A stretch of 64,000 nt of DNA from Sorangium sp051521495 (GTDB lineage Bacteria; Myxococcota_A; Polyangia; Polyangiales; Polyangiaceae), in NCBI RefSeq assembly GCF_051521495.1, contig NZ_CP150355.1, forward strand, positions 4,278,001 to 4,342,000. Direction: 5' to 3'. The notes under the pieces are model-generated. The model did no database searches, was not told the origin of the DNA, and saw nothing but the letters and a program-made list of their open reading frames with translations. The position numbers and the translations under genes were made by a program. How positions within the stretch are numbered: position 1 is the stretch's first letter; every line of letters starts with the position of its first letter. Shown piece after piece: positions 51,562-60,481 of the stretch.

Positions 51562-53379
51562 TTGGGACCGAACGCAGTTTCAGCTGCAATTCCGCGCGGA
51601 CAAGCGCGCTCGCCGCATCGGAGCCACAGCCATCACGGCCGGGTGCTCCTCGTCGAGGACGAGCCCGATCAGGCGGCCATCCTCGAGGCGGTGTTGCGCC
51701 ATGAAGGGCTCGACGTGGTCGTCGCGTCGAGCGGCGAGCAAGCGCTCGAGATCCACCAGCGGACGCCGGCTGACGTGCTCGTCACGGACCTCAACCTGCC
51801 CGGCATGACGGGGGTCGATCTCATGCGCCGGCTCTCCCCCGGCGAGCTCGAGGGGCCCGAGCCGAAGGCGCCGCCGCCCCACGTGGTCATGGTCACCGGC
51901 GCGGCGTCGATCACGAGCGCCGTCGACGCGCTCAAGCTGGGAGCGGCCGACTACCTCCAGAAGCCGCTCGATCCGGCGCGCCTCGTGCTGCTCGTGCGCG
52001 AGCTCCTCTCATCGCCGCCGACCGAGTTCGACGACGACGATCCCCTCCACGGGCAGCTCGTGTTCGAGGGGATGATCGGCGGCTCGCCGCGGATGCGGGA
52101 GGTCTTCACCCGGATCGACCGCGTCGCTGCGACGATGGCGCCCGTGCTCATCGTCGGCGAGAGCGGCACGGGCAAGGAGCTCGTCGCGCGCGCCATCCAC
52201 AACCGGAGCCGCCGCCGCGGGGGCCCGTTCGTGCCGGTCCACACGGGAGCGATCCCGCGCGAGCTCATCGGTAGCGAGCTCTTCGGCCACGAGAAGGGCT
52301 CGTTCACCGGCGCGTTCGCGGCCGCGGAGGGCAAATTCGAGGCGGCGGCGGGCGGCACCGTCTTCCTCGACGAGGTGGGCACGATGGACGCGGCCGTGCA
52401 GGTCAGCCTCCTCCGCGTGCTCGAGACGTACCGGTTCACGCGCGTCGGCGGCCGCAAGGAGATCGAGGCCGACGTCCGCGTCGTCGCCGCCACGAACAAG
52501 GACCTGCTCGATCTCGTCGACGACTGCGTCTTCCGCGAGGACCTCTACTACCGGCTCAACGTGTTCACGGTGACGCTGCCCCCGCTGCGCGAGCGCAGGG
52601 AGGACATCCTGCCGATCGCCGAGCGCTTCCTGCTCAAGTTCGCCAAGCGCTACGGCACCCCGGCCCGCCGCCTCTCGGACGCCGCCGTCGAGCGGCTGGC
52701 CGAGCACGACTGGCCCGGCAACGTCCGCGAGCTGCGCAACGTCATCGAGCAGACGGCGCTCTTCGCCTCGAACGAGCTGGTCTCGGCCAACGACGTCCAG
52801 CTCGGCCAGGGCCGGATCGAGCGGCGCTCGGGCCGGCGCAGCTATGACAGCATCCCGTCTACGAGGGTGACGACGCCGGTCGTCGCTCCCGAGCCGGCCG
52901 AGCCTCTCTCGGTGCCGATCGTCCATGCCTCCGACATGGGGGTCCCCTCCGAGCCAGTGCCGTCGCACGTCATCGCGCAGCCTGCGCCGTCCTCGATCGG
53001 CCCCGCCTCGCTGCAGCGGAGGCCGCCGGGGGAGGCGGGCACGCACGAGGGCGAGCCGTCGCGGGACGCCGGCGAGGCGACAGAGCACCCGCTCGTGCTG
53101 CGCCTTCCGGTCGGCACGCGCCTGGCGGACGCGGAGCGCAAGCTCATCCTGCTGACCCTCGAGGCGGTGCGCGGCAACAAGCAGCGTGCTGCCCGCGTGC
53201 TCGGCATCAGCCGCCGCGGCCTGTACTCGAAGCTGCAGGCGTACGGGGAGCACGTGGGAAGCCACGAGGCCCAGGGGCACAGCGAGAGCGCCGAGCCGCA
53301 GGACCCGGTCGACGATGTGCCGGTCGTGACCGACGAGCCCGTCCTGGAAGAGCTCGGTTCCGCGCGCGGCGACGCCTGA
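51562..53379 (+). CDS. NtrC-family sigma-54 activator response regulator
   Basis: This 605-aa protein has a receiver domain (about 27-150; phospho-Asp76 in VTDLNLPG), a sigma-54 AAA+ domain (about 170-410; Walker A GESGTGKE, G-S-F-T-G-A for sigma-54 contact, Walker B TVFLDEVG, R-E-D-L-Y-Y-R-L) and a Fis-type helix-turn-helix (about 530-560; K-Q-R-A-A-R-V-L-G-I-S-R-R-G-L-Y). The segment between AAA+ and HTH is long and disordered (about 410-530). The TTG start at 51562 is supported by GGGAGGG six nt upstream; no ATG is available early. Its cognate kinase is not next to it. Confidence 0.92.
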   Translation: MGPNAVSAAIPRGQARSPHRSHSHHGRVLLVEDEPDQAAILEAVLRHEGLDVVVASSGEQALEIHQRTPADVLVTDLNLPGMTGVDLMRRLSPGELEGPEPKAPPPHVVMVTGAASITSAVDALKLGAADYLQKPLDPARLVLLVRELLSSPPTEFDDDDPLHGQLVFEGMIGGSPRMREVFTRIDRVAATMAPVLIVGESGTGKELVARAIHNRSRRRGGPFVPVHTGAIPRELIGSELFGHEKGSFTGAFAAAEGKFEAAAGGTVFLDEVGTMDAAVQVSLLRVLETYRFTRVGGRKEIEADVRVVAATNKDLLDLVDDCVFREDLYYRLNVFTVTLPPLRERREDILPIAERFLLKFAKRYGTPARRLSDAAVERLAEHDWPGNVRELRNVIEQTALFASNELVSANDVQLGQGRIERRSGRRSYDSIPSTRVTTPVVAPEPAEPLSVPIVHASDMGVPSEPVPSHVIAQPAPSSIGPASLQRRPPGEAGTHEGEPSRDAGEATEHPLVLRLPVGTRLADAERKLILLTLEAVRGNKQRAARVLGISRRGLYSKLQAYGEHVGSHEAQGHSESAEPQDPVDDVPVVTDEPVLEELGSARGDA

Positions 53380-53771
53380 CGGAGCATCCTCGCCGCTCCG
53401 CGGTGCGAGCCCGTGCCGCCCGGCAGCGCGGATCCGCACCGCCGCACCGCACGATCGCAGTACCGCAGCAATCGCGCGGGGGTGGTGTGAGCCGCCCCCC
53501 AAGCAAGGACGGGCGCCTGAGCTGCGCCACGACGCGGCGGGTCGCACTCCGGGGCCCGACCTGCGGGCTGCTGCGCCGCACCCCGACAACGGTCCCATCA
53601 GCGGTCCGTCCCTTTGTGCTTTACGCAGGGACGACGACCTCGGCTATCGTAAAGCGGAGCTGCGAGATCAGACGCGCGACTGGCACGTCAGAGAGCGGGC
53701 CACCGTCGCGGTATCAAGGTAAACTCTACGCGACGCCTCGCCGGCACTACACCCCTGCGGGCCAGCCCCCA
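53380..53771. other. Intergenic region with an inverted repeat
   Basis: These 392 bases precede the zinc-ribbon/GYF gene. CGTCCCT and AGGGACG at 53607-53613 and 53627-53633 form a 7-bp stem with a 13-nt loop. TGGCAC at 53681-53686 resembles half of a sigma-54 site, but the TTGC half is missing. The long open frame over the region has no domain. Confidence 0.4.
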
Positions 53772-55112
53772 ATGAAGATCACCTGCCAGTCCTGTCAGTC
53801 GAAATACACCGTCTCGGACGAGAAGGTCCAAGGCAGAACCGTCAAGATCAAGTGCCGCAAATGCGGCGCCACGATCCTGGTGAACAGCTCGGGCGTGACC
53901 ACGAACGGCGGGGTCGCCGATCCGGTGTCCGGCACGAGCGTTCCGAACGACGGGACGACGTACCTCGTCAACGTGGCGGACGGCGATCAGCGCTCGATGA
54001 CGCTGGCCGAGATCGTCGCGAGCTACCAGTCGGGGGTGATCAACGCCGAGACGTACGTCTGGGCGGACGGGATGGCCGACTGGCAGCCGCTCGGCCAGAT
54101 CGACACGATCGTGGCGGCGCTGCACGCGGGCAGCGCTCCTGCCTCTGCGGCCGCGCAGGAGCCGGCGTCGGTGCAGTCGACGTCCGTGCCCAGCGCGGGA
54201 GCGGCCCTCGGGCAGACCTCCCCGGGGGTCGAGTCGGTCGCGGCGGCCGCCCCTCGGGCGGCGGCGGTGCGCCGCGATCCGGCGCGTCCGACGCAGGACC
54301 TCTTCGGCGGGAGCGCGGGAGCCGAGGCGCTCCGGCCCAGCTCCGACGACGTGGCCACGAGCGCTCCGCTCTTCAAGAGCGGCGCCGCTCCTGGCCAGCG
54401 CGACGAGAACTCGATGCTGTTCTCGCTGAGCGCCCTCACGGCGAAGGCCGCCCCTGCCCCTGCACGTGCGGCCGTCAGCGCCTCGGAAGACTCCGGCCTC
54501 ATCGACCTGAAGGCCCTCGCATCGGGAGCCGGCGTGCGAGCGCCGTCGTCGGTCGCGAGCATCGTCGCCAACGACGGCGGCCTGTTCCAGCTCAGCGCGC
54601 CCATCGTGACCACGGCGCGAGCGCCGTCCGTCGCGCCGCCGACTGTCGAGGCCCCCGCCAAGAACCGCGCCCCCATCATCATCGGCGCAGGCATCGCGAT
54701 CGCAGGCATCGCGATAGCGGGCGTCTTCTTCCTGATGAAGGGTGGTGGCAGCACGCCGGCGCCCACCGCAGCCGAGACCACCCCTCCCACGGTGGCGGCG
54801 CCGGCGACGACGGCGCCTCCCGAGCCCGAGCCGACGGCCGCGCCGACCGCATCGGCGACGGCGTCGGCGGCCGCGACGTCCGAGCCGGTCGCGAGCGCGG
54901 CGCCGAGCGCCGCGCCGACCGCGGCGGGGGCGCGCCCGAACTCGAACTCGAAGCCGTCGCGGCCGAGCTCCGGTGGCAGCACCGCGGGCAAGCAGACGCC
55001 TGCTGCGGCCGCTCCGGCGCCGGCCGCTCCGGCCCCTGCCAAGCGCGGCGGCTGCGGGTGCGCGGTCGGCGATCTGATGTGCGCGATGCAGTGCTCCGCG
55101 AAGGGCAAGTGA
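53772..55112 (+). CDS. Zinc-ribbon/GYF single-pass membrane protein (AgmX/GltJ-like N-terminus)
   Basis: This 446-aa protein begins with a zinc ribbon (C5, C8, C28, C31) and a GYF_2-type domain (about 57-112, with VWADGMADWQPLGQI). A Ser/Ala-rich disordered part follows, then one membrane helix (about 298-318), and an Ala/Pro-rich tail ending in a Cys cluster (GCGCAVGDLMCAMQC). The zinc-ribbon plus GYF plus membrane layout is known from AgmX/GltJ of the Myxococcus gliding machinery. The TonB-like C-terminus of that protein is absent; the Cys tail replaces it. It therefore might recruit cytoplasmic partners to an envelope structure. The ATG at 53772 starts directly at the ribbon. Confidence 0.78.
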   Translation: MKITCQSCQSKYTVSDEKVQGRTVKIKCRKCGATILVNSSGVTTNGGVADPVSGTSVPNDGTTYLVNVADGDQRSMTLAEIVASYQSGVINAETYVWADGMADWQPLGQIDTIVAALHAGSAPASAAAQEPASVQSTSVPSAGAALGQTSPGVESVAAAAPRAAAVRRDPARPTQDLFGGSAGAEALRPSSDDVATSAPLFKSGAAPGQRDENSMLFSLSALTAKAAPAPARAAVSASEDSGLIDLKALASGAGVRAPSSVASIVANDGGLFQLSAPIVTTARAPSVAPPTVEAPAKNRAPIIIGAGIAIAGIAIAGVFFLMKGGGSTPAPTAAETTPPTVAAPATTAPPEPEPTAAPTASATASAAATSEPVASAAPSAAPTAAGARPNSNSKPSRPSSGGSTAGKQTPAAAAPAPAAPAPAKRGGCGCAVGDLMCAMQCSAKGK

Positions 55113-55149
55113 TCGCGCGGCGGCCGTCGTCCGCGCGGTGAACAGCGAC

Positions 55150-55224
55150 CTCGACGCCGGCATCGCGCTCGTCGCTCGACGCCGGCACCGCGCTCGTCGC
55201 CCGTCGCCGGCACCGCGCTCGTCG
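55150..55224. repeat. 25-bp tandem repeat, three copies
   Basis: Three 25-bp units begin at 55150, 55175 and 55200, differing at a few positions (shared core CGCCGGCA-x-CGCGCTCGTCG). It lies in the 258-bp gap between the zinc-ribbon gene and the lipoprotein gene. It is not in a clear coding frame. Copy-number change by slippage is likely. Confidence 0.85.
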
Positions 55225-55370
55225 CGGCTGCTGCGGTGCTGGCTGTGCCTGTACGAACGGCGCGCGCCGACCGCGGTCGCCTCGCGCGACGTGAGCCGTT
55301 GCTGATCCTGTCGATCAGGCACCTGCAAGGACGGTGCGACGCTGGTGCAGGCGCGCTAGCATCGTCCGTC

Positions 55371-58300
55371 ATGAGCGAGCCCGACGGGCGGCTGCACGCG
55401 CCGATTCCTCGGCGGACGCCGGGCGCGGCGCGGCGCTCCGCGATGATGCTGCTCCTCTGCGCGAGCGCTGCAGGGTGCGGTGGACGGGCCGCGATGGCGC
55501 CGTCCGGAGGACCGGCGTCGAGCGATCGCGGCGGCGCTGGGAAGACGTCGCTCACAGCTCCGGGCGGGCGATCCGCGCAGGGGGCGCTCGTCGCCATGGT
55601 CACGCCGTCGCTGCTGCTCCCGGATCTGGTCGGAGAGCGCGGCGTGGTGGCCAGCGAGGCGGGGGCCAAGCGGGTGCTCATCGATCGCATGCGCGTCATC
55701 GCGCACGACGACGGATCGCTGGAGCGCGCCGCCGACCTGTTGCCGTCTGGTCAGGTCACCTCGCTCAAGCTCCCGACGCGCCTCGGCGGCGGGTACCTGT
55801 TTTACGCTTCGAACCGCGGCAGCGCGCAGCTCTGGCGGGCTCCGGCGTGGCTCGCCCCGCTCGAGCCGCTCGTGCAGCTGCCGTCGGAGGTGAACGAGAT
55901 CCTCGCGGGGTTCGATCGCCTCTACGCACGGCTCTCGCACACCCACCGGCTCCTCGCGATCGATGCGCAGACGGGCGCGGCGATGCCGCTCGGCCCGCTC
56001 CCGCCGGCGAGCGCGTACGGCCAGCTCGCGTTCGCCGACGGCTGGCGCGCCCTGGTCGAGGCCGATCTGCGCGGCCTGCTCGTCACGTTCGACGCCGGGG
56101 CCACGTGGCGTGAGGTCGACATCGACGCGCGGCCGACCTCCATCGCCGTCGTTGGCGGCGATCCTGCCGTGATGACCGCGAACGGGTTCTACGCGGTCGA
56201 TGCGCGCGGCGGCGTGACGTACCGCACCCTGGAGGCTTCCGACGACGCGCAGGAGCCGCCGGCGCGCGCCCAGGGCCCTCTCGGGAGGCGCCCGCTACGC
56301 GCCGCGGTCGAGGACGGGTGGCCCGACTCGAGCACGACGGCGGTGGTGGCTCGCGGCGGCGCCCTGGCGCGCATCTCGCTCCGCGACGGGGCGGTCATCG
56401 ACGTCGCTCCCGACGCCTATCCCGAGCGAGAGGCGGCCTGCCACGCGATCCGCGCGGGTGCGTCGTTCGGGTTCGTCTGTGGCGAACGCGAGGGGCCGAC
56501 GACCCTGTACGCCTTTCAGCCGCCGCTCGGCATGCGCCGGCTGATGCGCTTCGACGGGCCTCGTTTCGTGGTCGCGAGCGGCAATGGCGCGCTGGTGATC
56601 CGCGGGTCCTGCAGCGACGAGAGCGAGGTGCATGGCGGGCGTGCGTACTGCGTCGTCGCCGCCGAGGGGCGCACCCGCGAGATCCACGTCCGCGCACCCG
56701 CTCGAGACGCCGGCATCGAGCGCGTCATCGCGCTCTCCGACGGCCGCATCGCTGTCCTGTCGCCGCCTCGCCTGGACGCATCGGGGCAGCTCACGCTGCT
56801 CAAGGGGAGCGACGTCACCACCGTCCCGCTGATCCTTCCGGGCAAGCCCCGCAGCACCGCGCGCGATCTGCAGCGCGGTATGTGGATGGAAGGGTTCGAG
56901 GAGCGTGAGCCCGGCGTCATCGGCGGCTGGGTAGAGGCTGGCGGCCCGATCGTGGGCGTTCGGATCGACGTGAAGAGCGGGAAGGTGACCGCCGGCGCGC
57001 CACGCCAGGACGGCACGGGCGCGCTGCTGTCAGGGCGGTTCGCGTTCTCCCTCGGAGAAGGCGAGCGCGCCGCCGAGTCGACGGACGGCGGCATGACCTG
57101 GCGCTCGATCGACCTGCCGGAGCGGGATGACGACACCGCGGGGTCGAGGACGCGCGCGTGCGGTCCTGTCGGCTGCGTCTTCAGGGGCTGGATCCGGGTC
57201 GGCTGGGGCAAGACGGCGCTGCCGGACGATCTCGCGGAGGCGAAGCCGCCACCGGTGCTCCAGATGCCGCTGCGCGCGGGGAGCCCGATCGCGATGCGCT
57301 GCGAGATCCTCGGCTCCTCGACGCCGCCGCTGCCGGACAAGCCGTCCGCCGCGCCTCCCGCACGCGCCGAAGGCGCGCGCCCGGCTTCGTCGATCGCGCG
57401 CCTGCCGTCCAAGGAGACGGCGACGTCGCCGTGGGCTCCTTTCCGCAACACCCCGCCGCCCAGGCTCGGGGCGGACGAGATCGGCCTCGACAACGGGGCT
57501 CCGTACGACATCGTGACGATGCGCGCCTACGCGTGGGGCAAGCGGGGCGCCGATTGGGCGCGCGCCGGGCGCTGGCTCCTCCGCTTCGACGATCGCTTCG
57601 ATCCGGATGGCGGGGTGCGTTCCAGCGGCGTGAGCGCCTCGCCATGGTCGGATGAGGCTTCGGCCGCCGAGGCGCTCGGGGTGATGACCCAGGGGGCTGC
57701 GGCCTGGGGCGCGTACCTCGATCCCGGCGGACGGGCCGCGCTGACGCATGTGTGTCGCGGCGGTGGATGCAGCCTGTTCGCAGCCTCCGAGGGGCTGCCG
57801 ATCCTTCCGCTGCGCGACAGCTCCGGCCGCGCCGGCAATTTCCTCCGGCCGTTCCCGAACGGCGCCGTGCGGCTCGGAGAGACGTGGTTCTTCGTGACGC
57901 CCGGCGGCTCGTACGACGTCGTGGCGCTGTGGCGCGCCGATCTCGGGATCGCGCGGCAGCTGGCGACGTACTATCGCCCTGGCCGCACGGGCTACGGCGT
58001 GGATCCGCCGCGCCTGGTCCGTCGCGCGCTGGGCGGCGGCGTCGGCTTGCTCATCTCGACAGCCCCGGACCCTGGCGTGCGCGTCGGCTCCTGGCACGTG
58101 CTCCCGATCGACCGTGACACCGGCGCGCTGGGCGAGGCGGTGCCGCTCGGCCGCAAAGACCTCGTGGATACACGGATCGAGCGCTGTTATCCGGGTCAGG
58201 ACGGCTGGCTCCTCGACACCAGCCTGGAGGGCTCGCCGAGCTTCGATCTCGGCGGCAGCTATTCGGCCATCGATGGCGCCGAGTTCCGGCTTCGCCTGGA

Positions 58301-58472
58301 TCCTGGCAGCGCGTGCGTCGAGGCGATGGCCGTGAGGCTGCAGGGCGCCTTTTCGAAGGCACCCGAGAAGCAGAACGACGTTGGTGCCAGCGCGATCCCG
58401 CTCGCTGCGACGGAGCGAGCGACGGGCCGGAGATGGCGGCTGCGCTGCGAGCCGAAGGACGCCGCCAGATGA
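55371..58472 (+). CDS. Large lipoprotein with beta-propeller-like repeats
   Basis: This 1033-aa protein has an Arg-rich start, a hydrophobic stretch and a lipobox ending A-A-G-C36, so it is a lipoprotein of the envelope. The body is rich in beta strands with repeated W-R and D-G motifs; Asp-box patterns occur (F-D-A-G-A-T-W near 245; S-T-D-G-G-M-T-W near 567), as found in BNR/sialidase-type propellers. A long loop of P, A and S lies at about 645-695. Catalytic residues of a sialidase cannot be confirmed. The ATG at 55371 was chosen to place the signal at the start. Binding of sugar or protein is plausible. Confidence 0.7.
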   Translation: MSEPDGRLHAPIPRRTPGAARRSAMMLLLCASAAGCGGRAAMAPSGGPASSDRGGAGKTSLTAPGGRSAQGALVAMVTPSLLLPDLVGERGVVASEAGAKRVLIDRMRVIAHDDGSLERAADLLPSGQVTSLKLPTRLGGGYLFYASNRGSAQLWRAPAWLAPLEPLVQLPSEVNEILAGFDRLYARLSHTHRLLAIDAQTGAAMPLGPLPPASAYGQLAFADGWRALVEADLRGLLVTFDAGATWREVDIDARPTSIAVVGGDPAVMTANGFYAVDARGGVTYRTLEASDDAQEPPARAQGPLGRRPLRAAVEDGWPDSSTTAVVARGGALARISLRDGAVIDVAPDAYPEREAACHAIRAGASFGFVCGEREGPTTLYAFQPPLGMRRLMRFDGPRFVVASGNGALVIRGSCSDESEVHGGRAYCVVAAEGRTREIHVRAPARDAGIERVIALSDGRIAVLSPPRLDASGQLTLLKGSDVTTVPLILPGKPRSTARDLQRGMWMEGFEEREPGVIGGWVEAGGPIVGVRIDVKSGKVTAGAPRQDGTGALLSGRFAFSLGEGERAAESTDGGMTWRSIDLPERDDDTAGSRTRACGPVGCVFRGWIRVGWGKTALPDDLAEAKPPPVLQMPLRAGSPIAMRCEILGSSTPPLPDKPSAAPPARAEGARPASSIARLPSKETATSPWAPFRNTPPPRLGADEIGLDNGAPYDIVTMRAYAWGKRGADWARAGRWLLRFDDRFDPDGGVRSSGVSASPWSDEASAAEALGVMTQGAAAWGAYLDPGGRAALTHVCRGGGCSLFAASEGLPILPLRDSSGRAGNFLRPFPNGAVRLGETWFFVTPGGSYDVVALWRADLGIARQLATYYRPGRTGYGVDPPRLVRRALGGGVGLLISTAPDPGVRVGSWHVLPIDRDTGALGEAVPLGRKDLVDTRIERCYPGQDGWLLDTSLEGSPSFDLGGSYSAIDGAEFRLRLDPGSACVEAMAVRLQGAFSKAPEKQNDVGASAIPLAATERATGRRWRLRCEPKDAAR

Positions 58473-58611
58473 GCCGCTCGTTCCGCGAAGCGGCCGCTCT
58501 AGCTCCGGGCGGAGCCCCGAGGCAACAAAAAGCTAGGGCCGTTCGCGGGAAGCCGCCGCGGAGCGGCGCAGAGGTGCGGCCATTGCAAGCCGGGCTTTCT
58601 GGCGGGCGGAG

Positions 58612-60183
58612 CTAATTGGCGATCGCGTCCGGGGAGACAGCGTTCACCTGTCCCTCGACGCTTACCTCTGCGCCTTCGCCATCGCGGATGGTTCCGAGCC
58701 AATCTGCCGTCCACGCGAGCGGCGCGGCCGCACCGTTGACCTGTGCAGGTCCCGAAGCGTTCACGATGATCTCGCCGATCATCCCGGCCGTCTCCGATGT
58801 CTCCACGCCAGCGCGCCACAGGAGCTTGAGCCCGCCAGCGCACAGCGTCGCCATGCAGTCGCTGGCGCAGCCGGAGTAGCCGCCGAGCAGCTCGCCGAGC
58901 GTCCGGCACTCCGCTGCAGCGGCGAGCGCTGAGGGGACGGACTCCGCAGCCGATTCCGCTGCGACCCCGAGCCCGGTCACGCCGCCGATGTATCGGCTTG
59001 GCACCCACGTCAGCGTCCCCGCGAGCCGGAGCACATCGCCTGGATCCGCCGTCCACGACATGAAATGTGCCGGCACGCCCGCGGTGTCAGCGGTCACGCT
59101 GCCCAGCCAGCTCGCCTCGAAGAGCGCGCGTCCCTGCATGCCTTCCACGCCGCTCAGCTGGCCGTCGAGCGTGAGCGGCGTGCCCGTGAGGCCGGCGTGA
59201 GCCCATCCACGACACTTGTTGCGCAGGGGGATCGGGAGCGTGGCGAGGTGCGTCTGCGCCGCCGCATCCCAGCCGCGCTCGATCCGCTGTGCGGCGAAGG
59301 CGGGCGCCTGGTCTGGCGGTGCCGCGCGCTGCATGGCGTCGAGCAGGGACGCGGATTCCGCTCCGGCAGGCAAGAATGCGTCGAGCAGCTGCTCGGTCGC
59401 TGCTTCGAGCATCGCGCTCAGCCCCTCCGCCATCACGAAGGTCAGCTTCGTATCGAGGCGCGTCGCCGCCAGATCGATGGGAAGGTCCTTGATCGGGACC
59501 CACACGTCGCGCGCGGAGCCGGCCTGCAGCTCTCGTTCGCCGACGCAGCCCCACATGATCCGACCGCTGTGGAGAGCGACGGTAAGGCTTGGCCCCACAG
59601 GCGCGCCCTCGACGACGACCGGTCCGTCTGGACCGCCGTGTGCTACGAGCGCGCCCACGGGCGCTTCGGGCGCAACGGCTGCGAGCTCCTCGCAGGTGGC
59701 CTCCGCGACGACGCTCGCTGTCCAGTCCTTTGCGACGCGGGTGCCCTCGTAGGCCGGGATGACCCGGAGCGTGCCGAAGCCCTCTGCGCTCACCGAGACA
59801 CCGAGCTCGGCGGATGGCCCGTCCTTCGTCGCGGCGCGGAGTCGAAACGTGCTCCCCAGGGTCGACGCGTGGAGCTGGACCGAGGCCCTGCCGTTTTCGT
59901 CTGCGACGGTCGTCGTTCGGTCGAGCCACGCGCCCCCAGCTTCCCCGAGCAGGGTGAAGCTCACCTCGTAGGGCGCCGGCGGTTGGCCGGCGAGCCAAAC
60001 CGTGCGCAGCTCCCCTGGCGTGAGCTGAAGCGTCCCTTGCTCCTCGAATGCCACGACCGTGGGCCGAGGGGCGTCCTCGGGGATATCGGGGCCATCTGCC
60101 GACCCATTGGCCAGACGCAGCGAGCAGGACGCCAGTCCGACGATGGCGATCCGGGGAACCGAGTACTTCCAAGGCAAACGCAC
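58612..60183 (-). CDS. Predicted lipoprotein with Ig-like N-terminal segment
   Basis: This 523-aa protein has a basic start, a hydrophobic stretch IAIVGLAS and a lipobox Cys20. Residues about 45-130 look like an Ig-like or Big/invasin-type strand domain (PGELRTVWLAGQPPAPYEVSFTLLG and VADENGRASVQL). The rest is a mix of strands and helices with six or more Cys (C-R-T-L-G, C-A-S-D-C-M-A-T-L-C), likely in disulfides. The GTG at 60183 gives the best signal peptide; a longer frame starts at 60264 with an ATG and a shorter TTG at 60177 is also possible. No enzyme is recognised. It is transcribed after the 230-aa lipoprotein with a 298-bp gap. Confidence 0.65.
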   Translation of the reverse strand: MRLPWKYSVPRIAIVGLASCSLRLANGSADGPDIPEDAPRPTVVAFEEQGTLQLTPGELRTVWLAGQPPAPYEVSFTLLGEAGGAWLDRTTTVADENGRASVQLHASTLGSTFRLRAATKDGPSAELGVSVSAEGFGTLRVIPAYEGTRVAKDWTASVVAEATCEELAAVAPEAPVGALVAHGGPDGPVVVEGAPVGPSLTVALHSGRIMWGCVGERELQAGSARDVWVPIKDLPIDLAATRLDTKLTFVMAEGLSAMLEAATEQLLDAFLPAGAESASLLDAMQRAAPPDQAPAFAAQRIERGWDAAAQTHLATLPIPLRNKCRGWAHAGLTGTPLTLDGQLSGVEGMQGRALFEASWLGSVTADTAGVPAHFMSWTADPGDVLRLAGTLTWVPSRYIGGVTGLGVAAESAAESVPSALAAAAECRTLGELLGGYSGCASDCMATLCAGGLKLLWRAGVETSETAGMIGEIIVNASGPAQVNGAAAPLAWTADWLGTIRDGEGAEVSVEGQVNAVSPDAIAN

Positions 60184-60426
60184 TCTTGGAGTGTACCTTG
60201 CATCTACCCCGACGAACAGCAGCGGTCCGAGCGTGCGACGGCCCTCCGCGTCAGCCGTGGCCATGGATCACCGACGCTGCCGAGCAGCGCGTGGGCCAAG
60301 CGGTGCATACCGAAGCGACCTCGTGAGCGGCGCGGCGAGGCGGCGGTGTTGAGGCCGTGGCGGCGTTGCACGACCACGTGCGGGAGGACCCCACCGCGGT
60401 GGTTGGCGCCGCAAGGCGTGACCGGT

Positions 60427-60466
60427 GGCGCCGCGTGATGCCTCGGGGTGTGAGGCGCGCGGCGCC
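60427..60466 (-). terminator. Hairpin downstream of the small lipoprotein gene
   Basis: GGCGCCGCG (60427-60435) and CGCGGCGCC (60458-60466) form a perfect 9-bp stem; CCTC and GAGG can pair inside the loop. It starts 15 bp after the stop of the gene at 60482. It has no T run. A palindrome CCACCGCGGTGG lies at 60391-60402. Confidence 0.45.
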
Positions 60467-60481
60467 GGGCCGGGGATGCGA

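Noticed and set aside
53681..53700. Sigma-54 promoter (TGGCAC)
   Set aside because: The second element TTGC at the required spacing is missing.
58473..58611. Terminator between the two lipoprotein genes
   Set aside because: Only short imperfect stems such as AAGCC-G-GGCTT are present, too weak to call.
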